Shown piece by piece: positions 36,458-44,836 of a stretch of 64,000 nt of DNA. Positions within the stretch are counted from its first letter, which is position 1, and each line of letters starts with the position of its first letter. The DNA comes from Neokomagataea thailandica NBRC 106555. GTDB lineage: Bacteria; Pseudomonadota; Alphaproteobacteria; Acetobacterales; Acetobacteraceae. Under the pieces are notes generated by a model, which was not told the origin of the DNA, did no database searches, and saw nothing but the letters and a program-made list of their open reading frames with translations. The position numbers were made by a program, and so were the translations under genes. The stretch lies in contig NZ_BCZB01000017.1 in the NCBI RefSeq assembly GCF_001598495.1, positions 1 through 64,000 on the forward strand, in the 5' to 3' direction.

Positions 36458-37402
36458 ATGGCTTATCCTCTCCGTCATCAAGATCTTCAGGTTGTTGAAG
36501 CAGTCTCTGCGCAGGCTGCTGCGGTTTCCATTGCGGTTTCCATGCCTGAAGGGTGGCAGGTAGAGCGTTTGTCTCCGGGGTTGGGAGCCGTCATTCATGG
36601 TGTGGATCTTTCTACCCCTTTGGCAGATGCGTCGTTAACGGCGCTGCGTCAGTTATTGCTGAAGCATGAGGTTCTGTTTTTTCGGCGTCAGACCATGTCG
36701 CCTCAGCAGCATCGTGCTTTGGGGGCAGCCTTTGGAACGCTGCATATCCATCCAGTGTTCCCATCTGTACCGGCTATTCCGGAGGTCATGGTGTTGGATA
36801 CGCAACAGCAAGATCTTAAGGATAACGCGCTGTGGCATACGGATGTAACGTTTTCTGAAACGCCACCTTTGGGGGCGATTTTGGCGGCGCGTCATGTGCC
36901 GCCTTGCGGTGGGGATACGCTGTGGGCCAGTGGCGTTGCGGCGTATGAGGCGCTTTCCCCTTCAATGAAGGTGCATTTGGAGGGGCTGACGGCGCTGCAT
37001 GATTTTACGCGCTCTTTTCCGTTGGCTCGTTACGGCAAGACGTCGGAAGCGGTCGCGCGGTGGAAGGCCGCACGGGATAAGCACCCTCCGGTGGAGCATC
37101 CTGTTATTCGGGTGCATCCTGAAAGTGGGCGTCGGGCTATTTTCGTCAATGAAGGCTTCACGACGGAAATTTGCGGGTTAGAAGGCGATGAGAGCGCTGC
37201 TTTGCTGGGTTATTTGTTCCGTCATGTTACTAAGCCGGAGTTTCAGATCCGCTGGTCTTGGCAGGAAGGTGATGTTGCTTTTTGGGATAATCGTACGACG
37301 CAGCATTATGCGGTTGATGATTATCGGCCGCACCGCCGGATTATGCACCGCGTGACAATCGTGGGTGACCGGCCTTTTGGGCCGGGTGGTCGTAGCGCGT
37401 AG
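36458..37402 (+). CDS. TauD/TfdA family 2-oxoglutarate-dependent dioxygenase
   Basis: A 314-residue non-haem Fe(II) oxygenase. H127 and D129 in WHTDVTF and H297 in RRIMHRVTI form the iron-binding triad, and RRIMHR also supplies the arginine that binds 2-oxoglutarate. [19 protein letters not shown] is the conserved start of the family core. Members hydroxylate taurine, alkyl sulfonates, alkyl sulfates or aryloxyacetates; the substrate here is unknown. The first 28 residues (Ala/Val-rich) are not part of the core. ATG at 36458 lacks a good ribosome-binding site, so an internal ATG at 36542 is possible. It diverges from a TonB-dependent receptor gene. Confidence 0.9.
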   Translation: MAYPLRHQDLQVVEAVSAQAAAVSIAVSMPEGWQVERLSPGLGAVIHGVDLSTPLADASLTALRQLLLKHEVLFFRRQTMSPQQHRALGAAFGTLHIHPVFPSVPAIPEVMVLDTQQQDLKDNALWHTDVTFSETPPLGAILAARHVPPCGGDTLWASGVAAYEALSPSMKVHLEGLTALHDFTRSFPLARYGKTSEAVARWKAARDKHPPVEHPVIRVHPESGRRAIFVNEGFTTEICGLEGDESAALLGYLFRHVTKPEFQIRWSWQEGDVAFWDNRTTQHYAVDDYRPHRRIMHRVTIVGDRPFGPGGRSA

Positions 37403-37740
37403 GCTTACAATTACCGGATTTGTGGTTGGGATTTTTCTTTAGCCTCTGTGAGGAGGCTGAAGGGGAGTGTCTGCGACGAGGCGTGGATAATCACGACGTC
37501 CTGAGCGGTGTGAGCGATTGTTAATAGGCATGGTCTGCGCTGATGTGGTGCCTCTCTTTAGCGAGTGGGGCATCATTGTTGGTGCGCGATTGTTTTTTAC
37601 TTTCCGCTTTGGAGCAACGGTCATGATGGCTTTTATAAAGCGGGTTATAGAAATGTTAAAAAAATAGATGACATATCAACTATAAATACGTTAAGGGCGT
37701 TTTGTCGCCGTTTTTCGGCGCTCATGACAGAGCAGGTGAT
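37403..37740. other. 338-base intergenic region upstream of the efflux operon
   Basis: No gene recognised. Near its right end it has TATAAA at 37681-37686 (possible -10) and the palindrome at 37665-37682. A small CGCCG-TTTTT-CGGCG hairpin lies at 37707-37721. Confidence 0.5.
37665..37682 (+). promoter_or_regulatory. Probable MarR-type operator of the efflux operon
   Basis: TAGATGACATATCAACTA is an 18-bp inverted repeat matching its own reverse complement at 14 of 18 positions, with TGA/TCA half-site cores typical of MarR-family operators. It abuts the TATAAA box at 37681 and lies 58 bp before the first gene of an operon whose last gene is a marR homologue. That placement suggests autoregulated repression. 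Confidence 0.55.
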
Positions 37741-38034
37741 ATGACGCAGTATTTACGATCCTCGCGGGGAAGAGGGGGGCAACTGGTACGTGGTGCTCCG
37801 GCTTTGGCATTGGTTCTGGGGGGCTGTACCCGTGCGCCGCTTCAGGATGTTTTAGGGTCTTTCTTCCCGTCATGGATGCTGTGTTTAACGGTGGGGAGTG
37901 CCTGTGCAGCTTTGTTACGCGTTCTGCTCGGTATGTGCCGGTGGGATCAGGCTATTCCTGCGCCGATTGTGACGTATCTGGCCTTTACTGTGGCGGTGAC
38001 ATTCGCCGTGTGGCTGTTGTTTTTCGGGCATTGA
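37741..38034 (+). CDS. ytcA: YtcA-like inner-membrane lipoprotein of an Mdt-type efflux operon
   Basis: A 97-residue small membrane protein. LALVLGGC around residues 21-28 is a lipobox, so lipidation at the cysteine is expected. The mature part RAPLQDVLGSFFPSWMLCL and two hydrophobic spans match the YtcA family, whose gene precedes mdtNOP in E. coli. Its role in efflux is not known. The ATG at 37741 follows caggtgat. It is the first gene of the unit ytcA-mdtN-mdtO-mdtP-marR. Confidence 0.8.
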   Translation: MTQYLRSSRGRGGQLVRGAPALALVLGGCTRAPLQDVLGSFFPSWMLCLTVGSACAALLRVLLGMCRWDQAIPAPIVTYLAFTVAVTFAVWLLFFGH

Positions 38035-38042
38035 GTGGGGTC

Positions 38043-39068
38043 ATGATGAGTGTTGAGCCACGTCGTATCGGCGGTTTGAGCATACTCGTTTTATCGTTGG
38101 TTGCTTGTGCGGTTTTGGGGGTTGCTGTGCTGGATCGGCTGCACACAAAACCACGAACAGAAGACGCCTATATTACGGCGGACATCGTGCATCTTGCACC
38201 AGAAGTAAGTGGCCGCATTGTGTCCTTGCCGGTGCGGGATAATCAGCATGTGCATCGAGGGCAGCTCCTGTTCATTATTGACCCGGAGCCCTATGAGTAC
38301 CGGGTGCAGCAAGCGCAGGCACAGGTGGATGGTTTGCAAGCGCAGTTGGATGTGCAGACCAATCAGGTCAGTTCACAAATGTCTCAGGCGGGTGCTGCCG
38401 CGACGGGTGTAAGCGGTGCGCGAGCACGTCTCGCATTGGCGCAAGCCACGCAAGCACGGTTAGAGCCACTGGCGAAACAAGGTTTTGTCACGCGGGAGGC
38501 ATTGGACCAGGCCCGCACAACGACACAAAATGCGGAAGTTGCGTTGCAGCAAGCGCTGCAATCGGCCTTGGGCGCTAAGCAAGCTGTACGCAGCGTTGCA
38601 CCGTTGCGGGCTGATCTGGCCGCTGCGCAAGCTGTTCTGCGTGAGGCGCAGCGCGATTTGCGCTTAACGAGTGTCCGTGCTCCGTGTGATGGGATTGTGA
38701 CCGACCTAACCGTTGCTGCTGGTGAGTATGCGGGTGTTGGGCGGCCTGTTTTTACCGTGATTGACGATGAGCATTGGTGGGTTGTTGCGAATTTCCGCGA
38801 GACGCAACTCGCTGCCTTGCAGCCGGGACAAGCGGTACAGGTTTATGCGATGGCGCAGCCTAAGCAGGCGATCTCTGGGGTAGTGGAGAGTTTGAATGCG
38901 GGTGTTGTACCGGATGAAGGTATGAGTGCTGGCGGCTTGCCGAAGGTGCCGCGTTCTTTGAATTGGGTACGCATTGCACAGCGCTTCCCGGTGCGTATTT
39001 TGCTGCATAACCCACCATCATCTTTGATGCGTATTGGTGGTACCGCCGTGGTTGTGGTGAGCCGATGA
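38043..39068 (+). CDS. mdtN: HlyD/MdtN-type membrane fusion protein
   Basis: A 341-residue periplasmic adaptor anchored by one N-terminal span (IGGLSILVLSLVACAVLGVAVL). The biotinyl-lipoyl half-motifs flank a long coiled coil: VHLAPEVSGRIVSLPVRDNQ and then LRLTSVRAPCDGIVTDLTVA. The Gln/Ala-rich coiled coil (about residues 90-200) and the beta-barrel (DDEHWWVVANFRETQLAALQ) follow the EmrA/MdtN pattern. The frame is open to 37872, but the start is ATG at 38043 or 38046, just after ytcA. The stop overlaps the next start (ATGA). It should bridge the FUSC pump to the outer-membrane channel. Confidence 0.9.
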   Translation: MMSVEPRRIGGLSILVLSLVACAVLGVAVLDRLHTKPRTEDAYITADIVHLAPEVSGRIVSLPVRDNQHVHRGQLLFIIDPEPYEYRVQQAQAQVDGLQAQLDVQTNQVSSQMSQAGAAATGVSGARARLALAQATQARLEPLAKQGFVTREALDQARTTTQNAEVALQQALQSALGAKQAVRSVAPLRADLAAAQAVLREAQRDLRLTSVRAPCDGIVTDLTVAAGEYAGVGRPVFTVIDDEHWWVVANFRETQLAALQPGQAVQVYAMAQPKQAISGVVESLNAGVVPDEGMSAGGLPKVPRSLNWVRIAQRFPVRILLHNPPSSLMRIGGTAVVVVSR

Positions 39069-41278
39069 GCTGGACGGCCCTGAAACGCCCAAACGATCAT
39101 CGCTTTGCGCCTCCTCTTATTGATGAGGGGGATCCACCGAATGGGTTGCGGGCGTTATGGGCTGAGATGGCCTCTGTTCCTGGGCGGTGGCGCAATACGC
39201 TTTTGTTAACGGCGCAAGTGATTGTGATGCTTGTGATTGGGGAGGTGTTTCGCATTCCTCAATTGGCAGTCATGGTCTTTATTTGTTTTTTCCTCTCTGG
39301 GAACGACACGGCCTCGACCATTAAAAGTGCAGTGATGGGCGGAGGGGTTATTCTCCTTGGCACAGGGCTGACGATCATTTTCTTGATGTTTACCCTGTCT
39401 GAGCCGGGGTTGCGCTTACCTTTCATGCTGCTGTTGACGCTTGGCGCAGGTTTTTTTGCTCAAGCGATGACCCTTGGGCCGTTTGTGAATATTCTGCTGT
39501 TCTGGACCGTCTATATGATGTTGAACGCAGATACGCTTCAGACGGTCGGGTATGGCATTGGGGCCTTTGTCGGTAATACGACGGAGAGCATTCTTCCGGA
39601 CGCTGATTTTTTGCCGCCTGAAGAGGCTTTATTGCATCTCATGCTGTGGACCGGTGGGATTTTTGTGATTGCGTTGGTGGCCATGGTGGCGGCTAATCGT
39701 ATTGCAGGGCATGATCCGATTATTATGCTGCGTAAGGGGCTGGTGGACCGCTTATGTGCGGTAGCCAATCTGTTTGAGATGGATTGCTTGTCTGAAGCGC
39801 CAGAGGCCCGAAAAGTTTACGCTTTGGCGGAACAAGGGACGGTTGGGTTACGCCGCTTCCATGATTTGGCTGCTCAATTGCATCCAGAATTGCCGAGGCA
39901 TCGTGCAGGTCTTGCGATGATCCGTAGTATGACGCGCTTGGTGATGATCGCGGCGGCATGGACACGCTTGGAAGGGGATGGTGGCTCTGGTCTGTTAAAG
40001 GCTTCGGGCCGGATGGCACAGCGTTGTGCGGCTGTTTTGTTAAAGCGTCCCGGCGCGCAGGATGCGTTAGAGGCTGATACGACACATCTTGAAGCGTTAG
40101 CGGATAAAATGAAGGGCGATGCTGCGCGCTATCCGCTGGGCGTTGAGTTGGCGCGGACTTTGACGGTTATCCGAGCATTATTGCTGAAGCCCGATGCACA
40201 GGCGCATGGTTTTGTTTATGATATTACGGCGCAGACACAAGGCTGGTTTAAGCCTGATGCGTTTCGTAATCCGGGTTATGTGCAGGCGGCGATCAAACTC
40301 GCGCTTTCCGTGGTCATTTGTTATGGGATTACACGTTTCACACAATGGCCGAGCATTAGCACATGCGTGGTGACGTGCTTCCTTGTGTCTCAGGGGACGG
40401 TTGGTGATACAGTCCATAAAATGACGTTGCGTTTGGTCGGTGCTTTAGTCGGCGCGGCGTTAGGGATCGGCACGATTTTGTGGGTGATGCCGTATCTGAC
40501 GGATATAACGGACCTCATCTTAGTGGTATTGCCCGTGACGTTATTGGCCGGTTGGGTGAAGAGCGGCAGTGAGCGGATTGCTTATGCCGGGGTGCAAACC
40601 TCCATGGCATATTTTTTAACGGTTTTGCAGGGATATGGCCCAACGCTAGATATGGCGACAGCACGTGATCGTGTGGTGGGTATCTTCATCGGCAATGTCG
40701 TTGTGTATGTGATTTCCACATCATTATGGCCTGTGAGTGTAGCGTCTATCGCCCGTAAACATGTAGTCAGTGCGCTGCATGTTTTAGGGGACTTGGCTGT
40801 GTATCGCCGCCATGACCGTTATGCGCTGGTGGAGGTCGGGCAAGAGCGGCTGCGTGAGGCTTTTGGCCGGGCCATTGCGGCGGTACGGAGCTCCGTCATC
40901 AATGAGCCCTTGGAAGCCGCGCGGGTCAATACGCGGCGCGGACATCGGAAAGTTGATGCGCGGATTGTGACGGAAATCCAGATGTTGGCCATTCCGGTTG
41001 CGATTATCGCGGATGCTCATCAAGAGCCAAGTGAAGATGTTGGCGCACATACGGAAGCCATGAAGACTTGGCTAGAGCATTTTGGGCGCTGGGTTCTGAA
41101 TGGGCAGGATGGTGAATCTCTGCGGGATGCTTTGCCCGTGCCGCCTGAACTCCCGCACGACCCAGAGCGTGGATTTTGGTTCGCTGTGTTGGATGAACGT
41201 ATTCGGGCGATTTTGGATGAACTTTTGCCGGCCACTGCGCCGCAGGGTGAGCACCACCACACGGTGCTGTCAGCATAA
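39065..41278 (+). CDS. mdtO: FUSC-family inner-membrane efflux component (MdtO-like)
   Basis: A 737-residue inner-membrane protein of the fusaric-acid-resistance (FUSC/AaeB/MdtO) family. It has two membrane-spanning halves, about residues 45-220 and 400-560, each followed by a large cytoplasmic segment, which is the internal duplication typical of the family. LAVMVFICFFLSGNDTASTI and TCVVTCFLVSQGTVGDTVHK are the corresponding conserved loops of the two halves. The family exports aromatic acids, sulfur drugs or similar compounds; the substrate is unknown. The ATG overlaps the mdtN stop by 4 bp. Confidence 0.9.
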   Translation: MSWTALKRPNDHRFAPPLIDEGDPPNGLRALWAEMASVPGRWRNTLLLTAQVIVMLVIGEVFRIPQLAVMVFICFFLSGNDTASTIKSAVMGGGVILLGTGLTIIFLMFTLSEPGLRLPFMLLLTLGAGFFAQAMTLGPFVNILLFWTVYMMLNADTLQTVGYGIGAFVGNTTESILPDADFLPPEEALLHLMLWTGGIFVIALVAMVAANRIAGHDPIIMLRKGLVDRLCAVANLFEMDCLSEAPEARKVYALAEQGTVGLRRFHDLAAQLHPELPRHRAGLAMIRSMTRLVMIAAAWTRLEGDGGSGLLKASGRMAQRCAAVLLKRPGAQDALEADTTHLEALADKMKGDAARYPLGVELARTLTVIRALLLKPDAQAHGFVYDITAQTQGWFKPDAFRNPGYVQAAIKLALSVVICYGITRFTQWPSISTCVVTCFLVSQGTVGDTVHKMTLRLVGALVGAALGIGTILWVMPYLTDITDLILVVLPVTLLAGWVKSGSERIAYAGVQTSMAYFLTVLQGYGPTLDMATARDRVVGIFIGNVVVYVISTSLWPVSVASIARKHVVSALHVLGDLAVYRRHDRYALVEVGQERLREAFGRAIAAVRSSVINEPLEAARVNTRRGHRKVDARIVTEIQMLAIPVAIIADAHQEPSEDVGAHTEAMKTWLEHFGRWVLNGQDGESLRDALPVPPELPHDPERGFWFAVLDERIRAILDELLPATAPQGEHHHTVLSA

Positions 41279-41291
41279 GCGAGGGCAGGGC

Positions 41292-42863
41292 ATGGTAAAG
41301 AAGAGTACAGATATGATGAAGCGGAGTTCCTTCGTGCTATGCGCTGCGTGGGGTTTGTCGTTGGCTGCGTGTAATGACACGCGTGATCTTGCACCCGAGC
41401 GGGCAGACCAGCCTTGGCAGCCTTCTTTGGCGGTGATGGCGCATAATGGTTTGGTGATGCCGCCGGGACAGCAGGGCTTTGCCGCGCCGCGTGAGGTGGG
41501 AAGTAAAGCCCTTTTGCAGGCACATGTTGAACGTTTTGATGGCGGTGGAGCGCCGCTATCCCTGGTTGAATTGATTGATGTGGCGGAGCGGACAAATCCT
41601 CAGACGCGCATGGCGTGGGAGGCTGCGCGTCAGGCGGCGATAGGTGTTGGTTTGTCTCGGGCTGCTTTATTGCCGCAACTGACATTTTCGGCGATGGGGG
41701 GCTTTCAGCGCATGGCGTTTCCGTTGCCGAGTTATTTATCACAGCGTGGGTATTTGACCTCGAATGGAGAGGCATTTTATCCGAAGTTAGAGCTGGATTA
41801 TTTGTTGTTTGATTTTGGGCAGACGCGCGCTCAGATTCAGGAAGCTCAGCAAGGGGCGCTCGCGGCAGATTATGGCTTTACGCAGGTTCACCAGACGCTG
41901 ATTTTGACCGTTACGAAAGCGTATTATGCGTATCAATCGGCGCAGAATATGGTGCAGGCTGCACAGAGTGCAGAAAAAAATGCCGCGTTACTATTGCGGG
42001 CGGCACAGGCGCGACATGCGCATGGTGAAGCGACGGTTGTTGATGTGGCAATAGCGCAGCGTAATGCGGCGCAGGCTGTGTTTGATCATGAGCGGGCGCA
42101 AGATGGCGAGCATGAAGCAAAGCATGCTTTGCTGGCGGCGATGGGATTGCCTGCAACAATGGATTTAACGGTTCAAAAGATGGATGGGCAGCATTTGCCC
42201 AATACTTTGCCCAGCAACGTACAGGGTTTGATTAATCAGGCATTACAGGCACGGCCAGATGTTCTTGCGGATTTGGCGAAGTTAAGAGCGGCTGATGCCG
42301 CAGTGGCGGCGGCGAAAGCCAGTCTTGCGCCACGGATTGCTGTGGCAGGTATTATGCAGGGCTATATGGGGGCCTTGAAAACCTATGGCACGCAGCAATC
42401 GGCCCCGGCAGCGACGATTGCGCAGCCCGAGGGAAGTGCATTTTTGCAAATGAACTGGCCACTCTATCAAGGTGGTGCACGGGCCAATAGTATTCATTTG
42501 GCGGAATCGCGCCGTCAACAAGCGGAGGCGGCGCTCGCGCAAGATCGCATTGCGGTCGAGCGTGAGGTGGCGGATGGGCAGGATGAGTTGAGCACGACTT
42601 TGGCACAATTACGCTCCGCACGCGTGCTTTGTACTGCCGCACAAACGGCGTTTAGCGGGGCTTCTGCGGCTTATGTGCAGGGTGTTGGGACATTAACGGA
42701 TGCTTCTAACGCTGCGACTGCGCTTTATCAGGCACAGGCTTCTCTCGCTGTGAGTGAAGCGCAGGCTTTCACGAATGCTGCTGTGTTGGCGCATGCTACG
42801 GGCCGTTTGGTGTCTTCGTCTGCTATGACCGCGGCATTTCGTGATGATGCGGTAAGTCCGTAA
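41292..42863 (+). CDS. mdtP: Outer-membrane efflux lipoprotein (MdtP/NodT type, TolC family)
   Basis: A 523-residue outer-membrane factor. The signal ends in the lipobox LSLAAC (Cys near residue 28). Two homologous helical-hairpin domains form the trimeric tunnel: LVELIDVAERTNPQTRMAWE opens the first, INQALQARPDVLADLAKLRA the second. LTFSAMGGFQ and LYQGGARANSIHLAES are typical TolC-family phrases. The ATG at 41292 is 6 bases from gaggg; upstream codons belong to mdtO in another frame. It completes a tripartite pump with the two preceding genes. Confidence 0.9.
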   Translation: MVKKSTDMMKRSSFVLCAAWGLSLAACNDTRDLAPERADQPWQPSLAVMAHNGLVMPPGQQGFAAPREVGSKALLQAHVERFDGGGAPLSLVELIDVAERTNPQTRMAWEAARQAAIGVGLSRAALLPQLTFSAMGGFQRMAFPLPSYLSQRGYLTSNGEAFYPKLELDYLLFDFGQTRAQIQEAQQGALAADYGFTQVHQTLILTVTKAYYAYQSAQNMVQAAQSAEKNAALLLRAAQARHAHGEATVVDVAIAQRNAAQAVFDHERAQDGEHEAKHALLAAMGLPATMDLTVQKMDGQHLPNTLPSNVQGLINQALQARPDVLADLAKLRAADAAVAAAKASLAPRIAVAGIMQGYMGALKTYGTQQSAPAATIAQPEGSAFLQMNWPLYQGGARANSIHLAESRRQQAEAALAQDRIAVEREVADGQDELSTTLAQLRSARVLCTAAQTAFSGASAAYVQGVGTLTDASNAATALYQAQASLAVSEAQAFTNAAVLAHATGRLVSSSAMTAAFRDDAVSP

Positions 42864-42876
42864 GTTTAGGTGTTGT

Positions 42877-43326
42877 ATGCAAGGGAATGAGCAAGACGTT
42901 CCTCCGCTGGGGCGCATGATTGGACGCATTGCCCGCCGCTGGCGGCAAATGATTGATGCGCGTTTGCAGCCCTACGGCGTAACGGATGCCATGTGGCTTC
43001 CGCTTTTGGAGCTCGATAGAGCGGTGGAGCCGATGCATCAAAAAGATATTGCTGCATCTCTGGGGGTTGATAATTCGGCAGTTGTGCGTGTGCTGTCTAC
43101 GCTGGAGCGGCGCGGCTTAGTGCGGCGTGTGCCGGATAGTCGGGATAGGCGGGCGCGAGCAGTGAGTTTGACGGAGGAAGGGCGGCAGAGGGTGAGTGAA
43201 ATTTACCGCCTATCGGGGCAAATGGAGGAAGAGTTATTGGCGGGCGTAACGCCTGAAGAGCTTAAGACAACCCGTAGGGTTCTGGGTGTTATTATGCACC
43301 GGATTGATCAAAAAGCAGGGGGTTAG
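42877..43326 (+). CDS. MarR-family transcriptional regulator of the efflux operon
   Basis: A 149-residue winged-helix dimer. QKDIAASLGVDNSAVVRVLS is the helix-turn-helix with recognition helix, and VPDSRDRRARAVSLTEEG is the basic wing. N- and C-terminal helices would form the dimer interface. It starts 13 bp after the pump genes and is probably in the same transcript. It likely represses the operon through the palindrome at 37665 and is released by a phenolic or drug-like inducer, by analogy with MarR and EmrR; this is inference. Confidence 0.9.
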   Translation: MQGNEQDVPPLGRMIGRIARRWRQMIDARLQPYGVTDAMWLPLLELDRAVEPMHQKDIAASLGVDNSAVVRVLSTLERRGLVRRVPDSRDRRARAVSLTEEGRQRVSEIYRLSGQMEEELLAGVTPEELKTTRRVLGVIMHRIDQKAGG

Positions 43327-43812
43327 TTAGGGAGATGTGACATCCGCGACCAGTGCATTACTGGCAGAGAGCGCATCTGTAGGGGAAATGCTCAGGAGGA
43401 GGCCGCGTGCACCTGCGTTTATGATGAGGTGGGGGTGCTGCTCTTTGATTGCGCGTTGATCAAAGACCACGCGGCAGGGGCGTTTTTGGCCGAAGGGACT
43501 GACGCCGCCAATGGTGTATCCTGTATGGGATTCCGCATCAGCACGCTGCATCATTTTGGCTTTCCGGCCGTTGAGTGCCTGGGCGATGCGTGTGAAATTC
43601 ATGTCATATTCGACGGGCAAGACGATGCAGGCCGGTATGCCATCAACTTTGACCATAAGTGTTTTGAGCACGGCTTTGGGGTCGGCGTTTAAAGCTTGTG
43701 CTGCGGCAATGCCAAGGCGGTCAACGGATGAATCATAGGCGTATGTGTGAAGAGTATAGGGGATGGAGAGGGCATCAAGCCATAATGTCGCGGGGGTTTG
43801 GTGCGTGGTCAT
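43327..43812 (-). CDS. ybaK: Cys-tRNA(Pro) deacylase, YbaK/EbsC family
   Basis: A 161-residue trans-editing enzyme that hydrolyses cysteine mischarged on tRNA-Pro. KTLMVKVDG (near residue 50) holds the catalytic lysine region and YTIGGVSPFGQKRPCRVV is the diagnostic GGxSP motif. IINAGARGLLLSISPTDAL ends the fold. Length is normal for YbaK. It converges on marR with no gap between the stop codons and diverges from the zinc transporter genes. Confidence 0.93.
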   Translation of the reverse strand: MTTHQTPATLWLDALSIPYTLHTYAYDSSVDRLGIAAAQALNADPKAVLKTLMVKVDGIPACIVLPVEYDMNFTRIAQALNGRKAKMMQRADAESHTGYTIGGVSPFGQKRPCRVVFDQRAIKEQHPHLIINAGARGLLLSISPTDALSASNALVADVTSP

Positions 43813-43906
43813 AGGGCCATTCTTTAGGGTGTTATGATGACGATAAAGGGTGTGTGCTTCGAGCCGAAGGGCCTTTGCACTATCCAGAAGGAGAGAAGCG
43901 TAGCCA

Positions 43907-43939
43907 AAGAGTGCCTGTTACACTATAACAGGCACTCTT
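43907..43939 (+). promoter_or_regulatory. Zur-like operator overlapping the znuACB promoter
   Basis: A perfect 14-bp inverted repeat, AAGAGTGCCTGTTA and TAACAGGCACTCTT, with a 5-bp centre. Its core TGTTACACTATAACA differs at one position from the proteobacterial Zur core TGTTATANTATAACA. It lies 21 bp before the start codon of a zinc-type importer and contains TATAAC, a possible -10 box. Repression by Zur when zinc is plentiful is the likeliest role. A T-rich stretch follows (ctgttttgtt), so a transcription terminator or attenuator cannot be excluded. Confidence 0.6.
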
Positions 43940-43960
43940 CTGTTTTGTTCTGCTGGTTTC

Positions 43961-44836
43961 ATGTCTGTTTTGTCACGATATGCTGTAATATGCGCCTTAT
44001 GTTTATGGGGGGGTTTCTGTTCGCATGGTTATGCGGCCGAGACGCCCATACGGGTGGTGTGTGTTGAATCTGTGTGGTGCAATATCGTCGCGCAGATAGG
44101 CCGTGAGCACGTACAAACGGATGCTATTATTGGTACGGTCGGTATTGATCCGCATGAGCTGAACCCAACGCCTGCTATGGCGCGCGTGCTTGCTCAGGCC
44201 GATTTTTCTCTTATGAACGGTGCAACATATGATGACTGGGCAGCACCATTTTTGACGCAAGCGCCTGTGCATTTGAATATAGCAGAAGAGACAGGGTGGG
44301 TGCCGGGTGCTGATGCGCATATGTTTCTTGACCCGCAGATTGTGCGGCGTGTTGCGCAAAGGGTTACGGAGTTTTTACAGCGTCGTTCTCCGCAGAATAT
44401 GGCGGATTTCTCGTCAGGATTACGTACGTTCTTGTCAGAGGTTGATCATGTTCAGCAGCGTTTAGAGGCGTTGCGTCTGGCACATAATCATGTGGTTTAT
44501 GCCGCGACGGAAACGCAGGGCACGGCATTATTGGCTCAGGCGGGCTTTCAATTAATGGACCGGCGCTATGCACAAGCCATCGCGCAGCATACGGGGCCTG
44601 CACCGCATGATGAAGCGTCCTTAGAATTAGCGCTGCAAGCGCATAAGGTTGCTTTTTTTGTTGTTAACCCATCGGTGCAGGCTCCGCAGATTGAGCATTT
44701 AAAGGCACTCGCTCAAGAGGGTGGTGTGCCGGTTATTGAAGTGGGGGAAACATTGCCGCAGGGGATATCGTGGCAGGCATGGGTGATGCAGATTTTGGAT
44801 CAAACGGATAAGGCGCTCAATGCAGCCCATCTCTAA
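43961..44836 (+). CDS. znuA: Zinc/metal ABC transporter substrate-binding protein
   Basis: A 291-residue periplasmic protein of the cluster A-I (ZnuA/TroA) family. The N-terminal hydrophobic segment ending GYA is a signal peptide. IGTVGIDPHELNPTPAMARVL gives the first metal histidine, and DAHMFLDPQIVRRVAQRV the second region. The long His/Asp-rich loop of many ZnuA proteins is lacking. The tail retains the long linking helix but has few acidic ligands, so Zn versus Mn cannot be decided from motifs alone. The start has almost no Shine-Dalgarno sequence. It overlaps the ATPase gene by 17 bp. Confidence 0.85.
   Translation: MSVLSRYAVICALCLWGGFCSHGYAAETPIRVVCVESVWCNIVAQIGREHVQTDAIIGTVGIDPHELNPTPAMARVLAQADFSLMNGATYDDWAAPFLTQAPVHLNIAEETGWVPGADAHMFLDPQIVRRVAQRVTEFLQRRSPQNMADFSSGLRTFLSEVDHVQQRLEALRLAHNHVVYAATETQGTALLAQAGFQLMDRRYAQAIAQHTGPAPHDEASLELALQAHKVAFFVVNPSVQAPQIEHLKALAQEGGVPVIEVGETLPQGISWQAWVMQILDQTDKALNAAHL

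Noticed and set aside
37872-38042. Upstream extension of the membrane fusion protein (57 codons)
   Set aside because: It overlaps the ytcA-like gene in another frame, is Cys/Gly/Arg-rich and lies before the natural membrane anchor.
43834-44067. Cys-rich upstream frame overlapping the start of znuA, considered as a leader peptide
   Set aside because: It passes through the Zur-like palindrome and overlaps the signal-peptide codons of znuA. No Shine-Dalgarno sequence and no codon pattern suggests attenuation.
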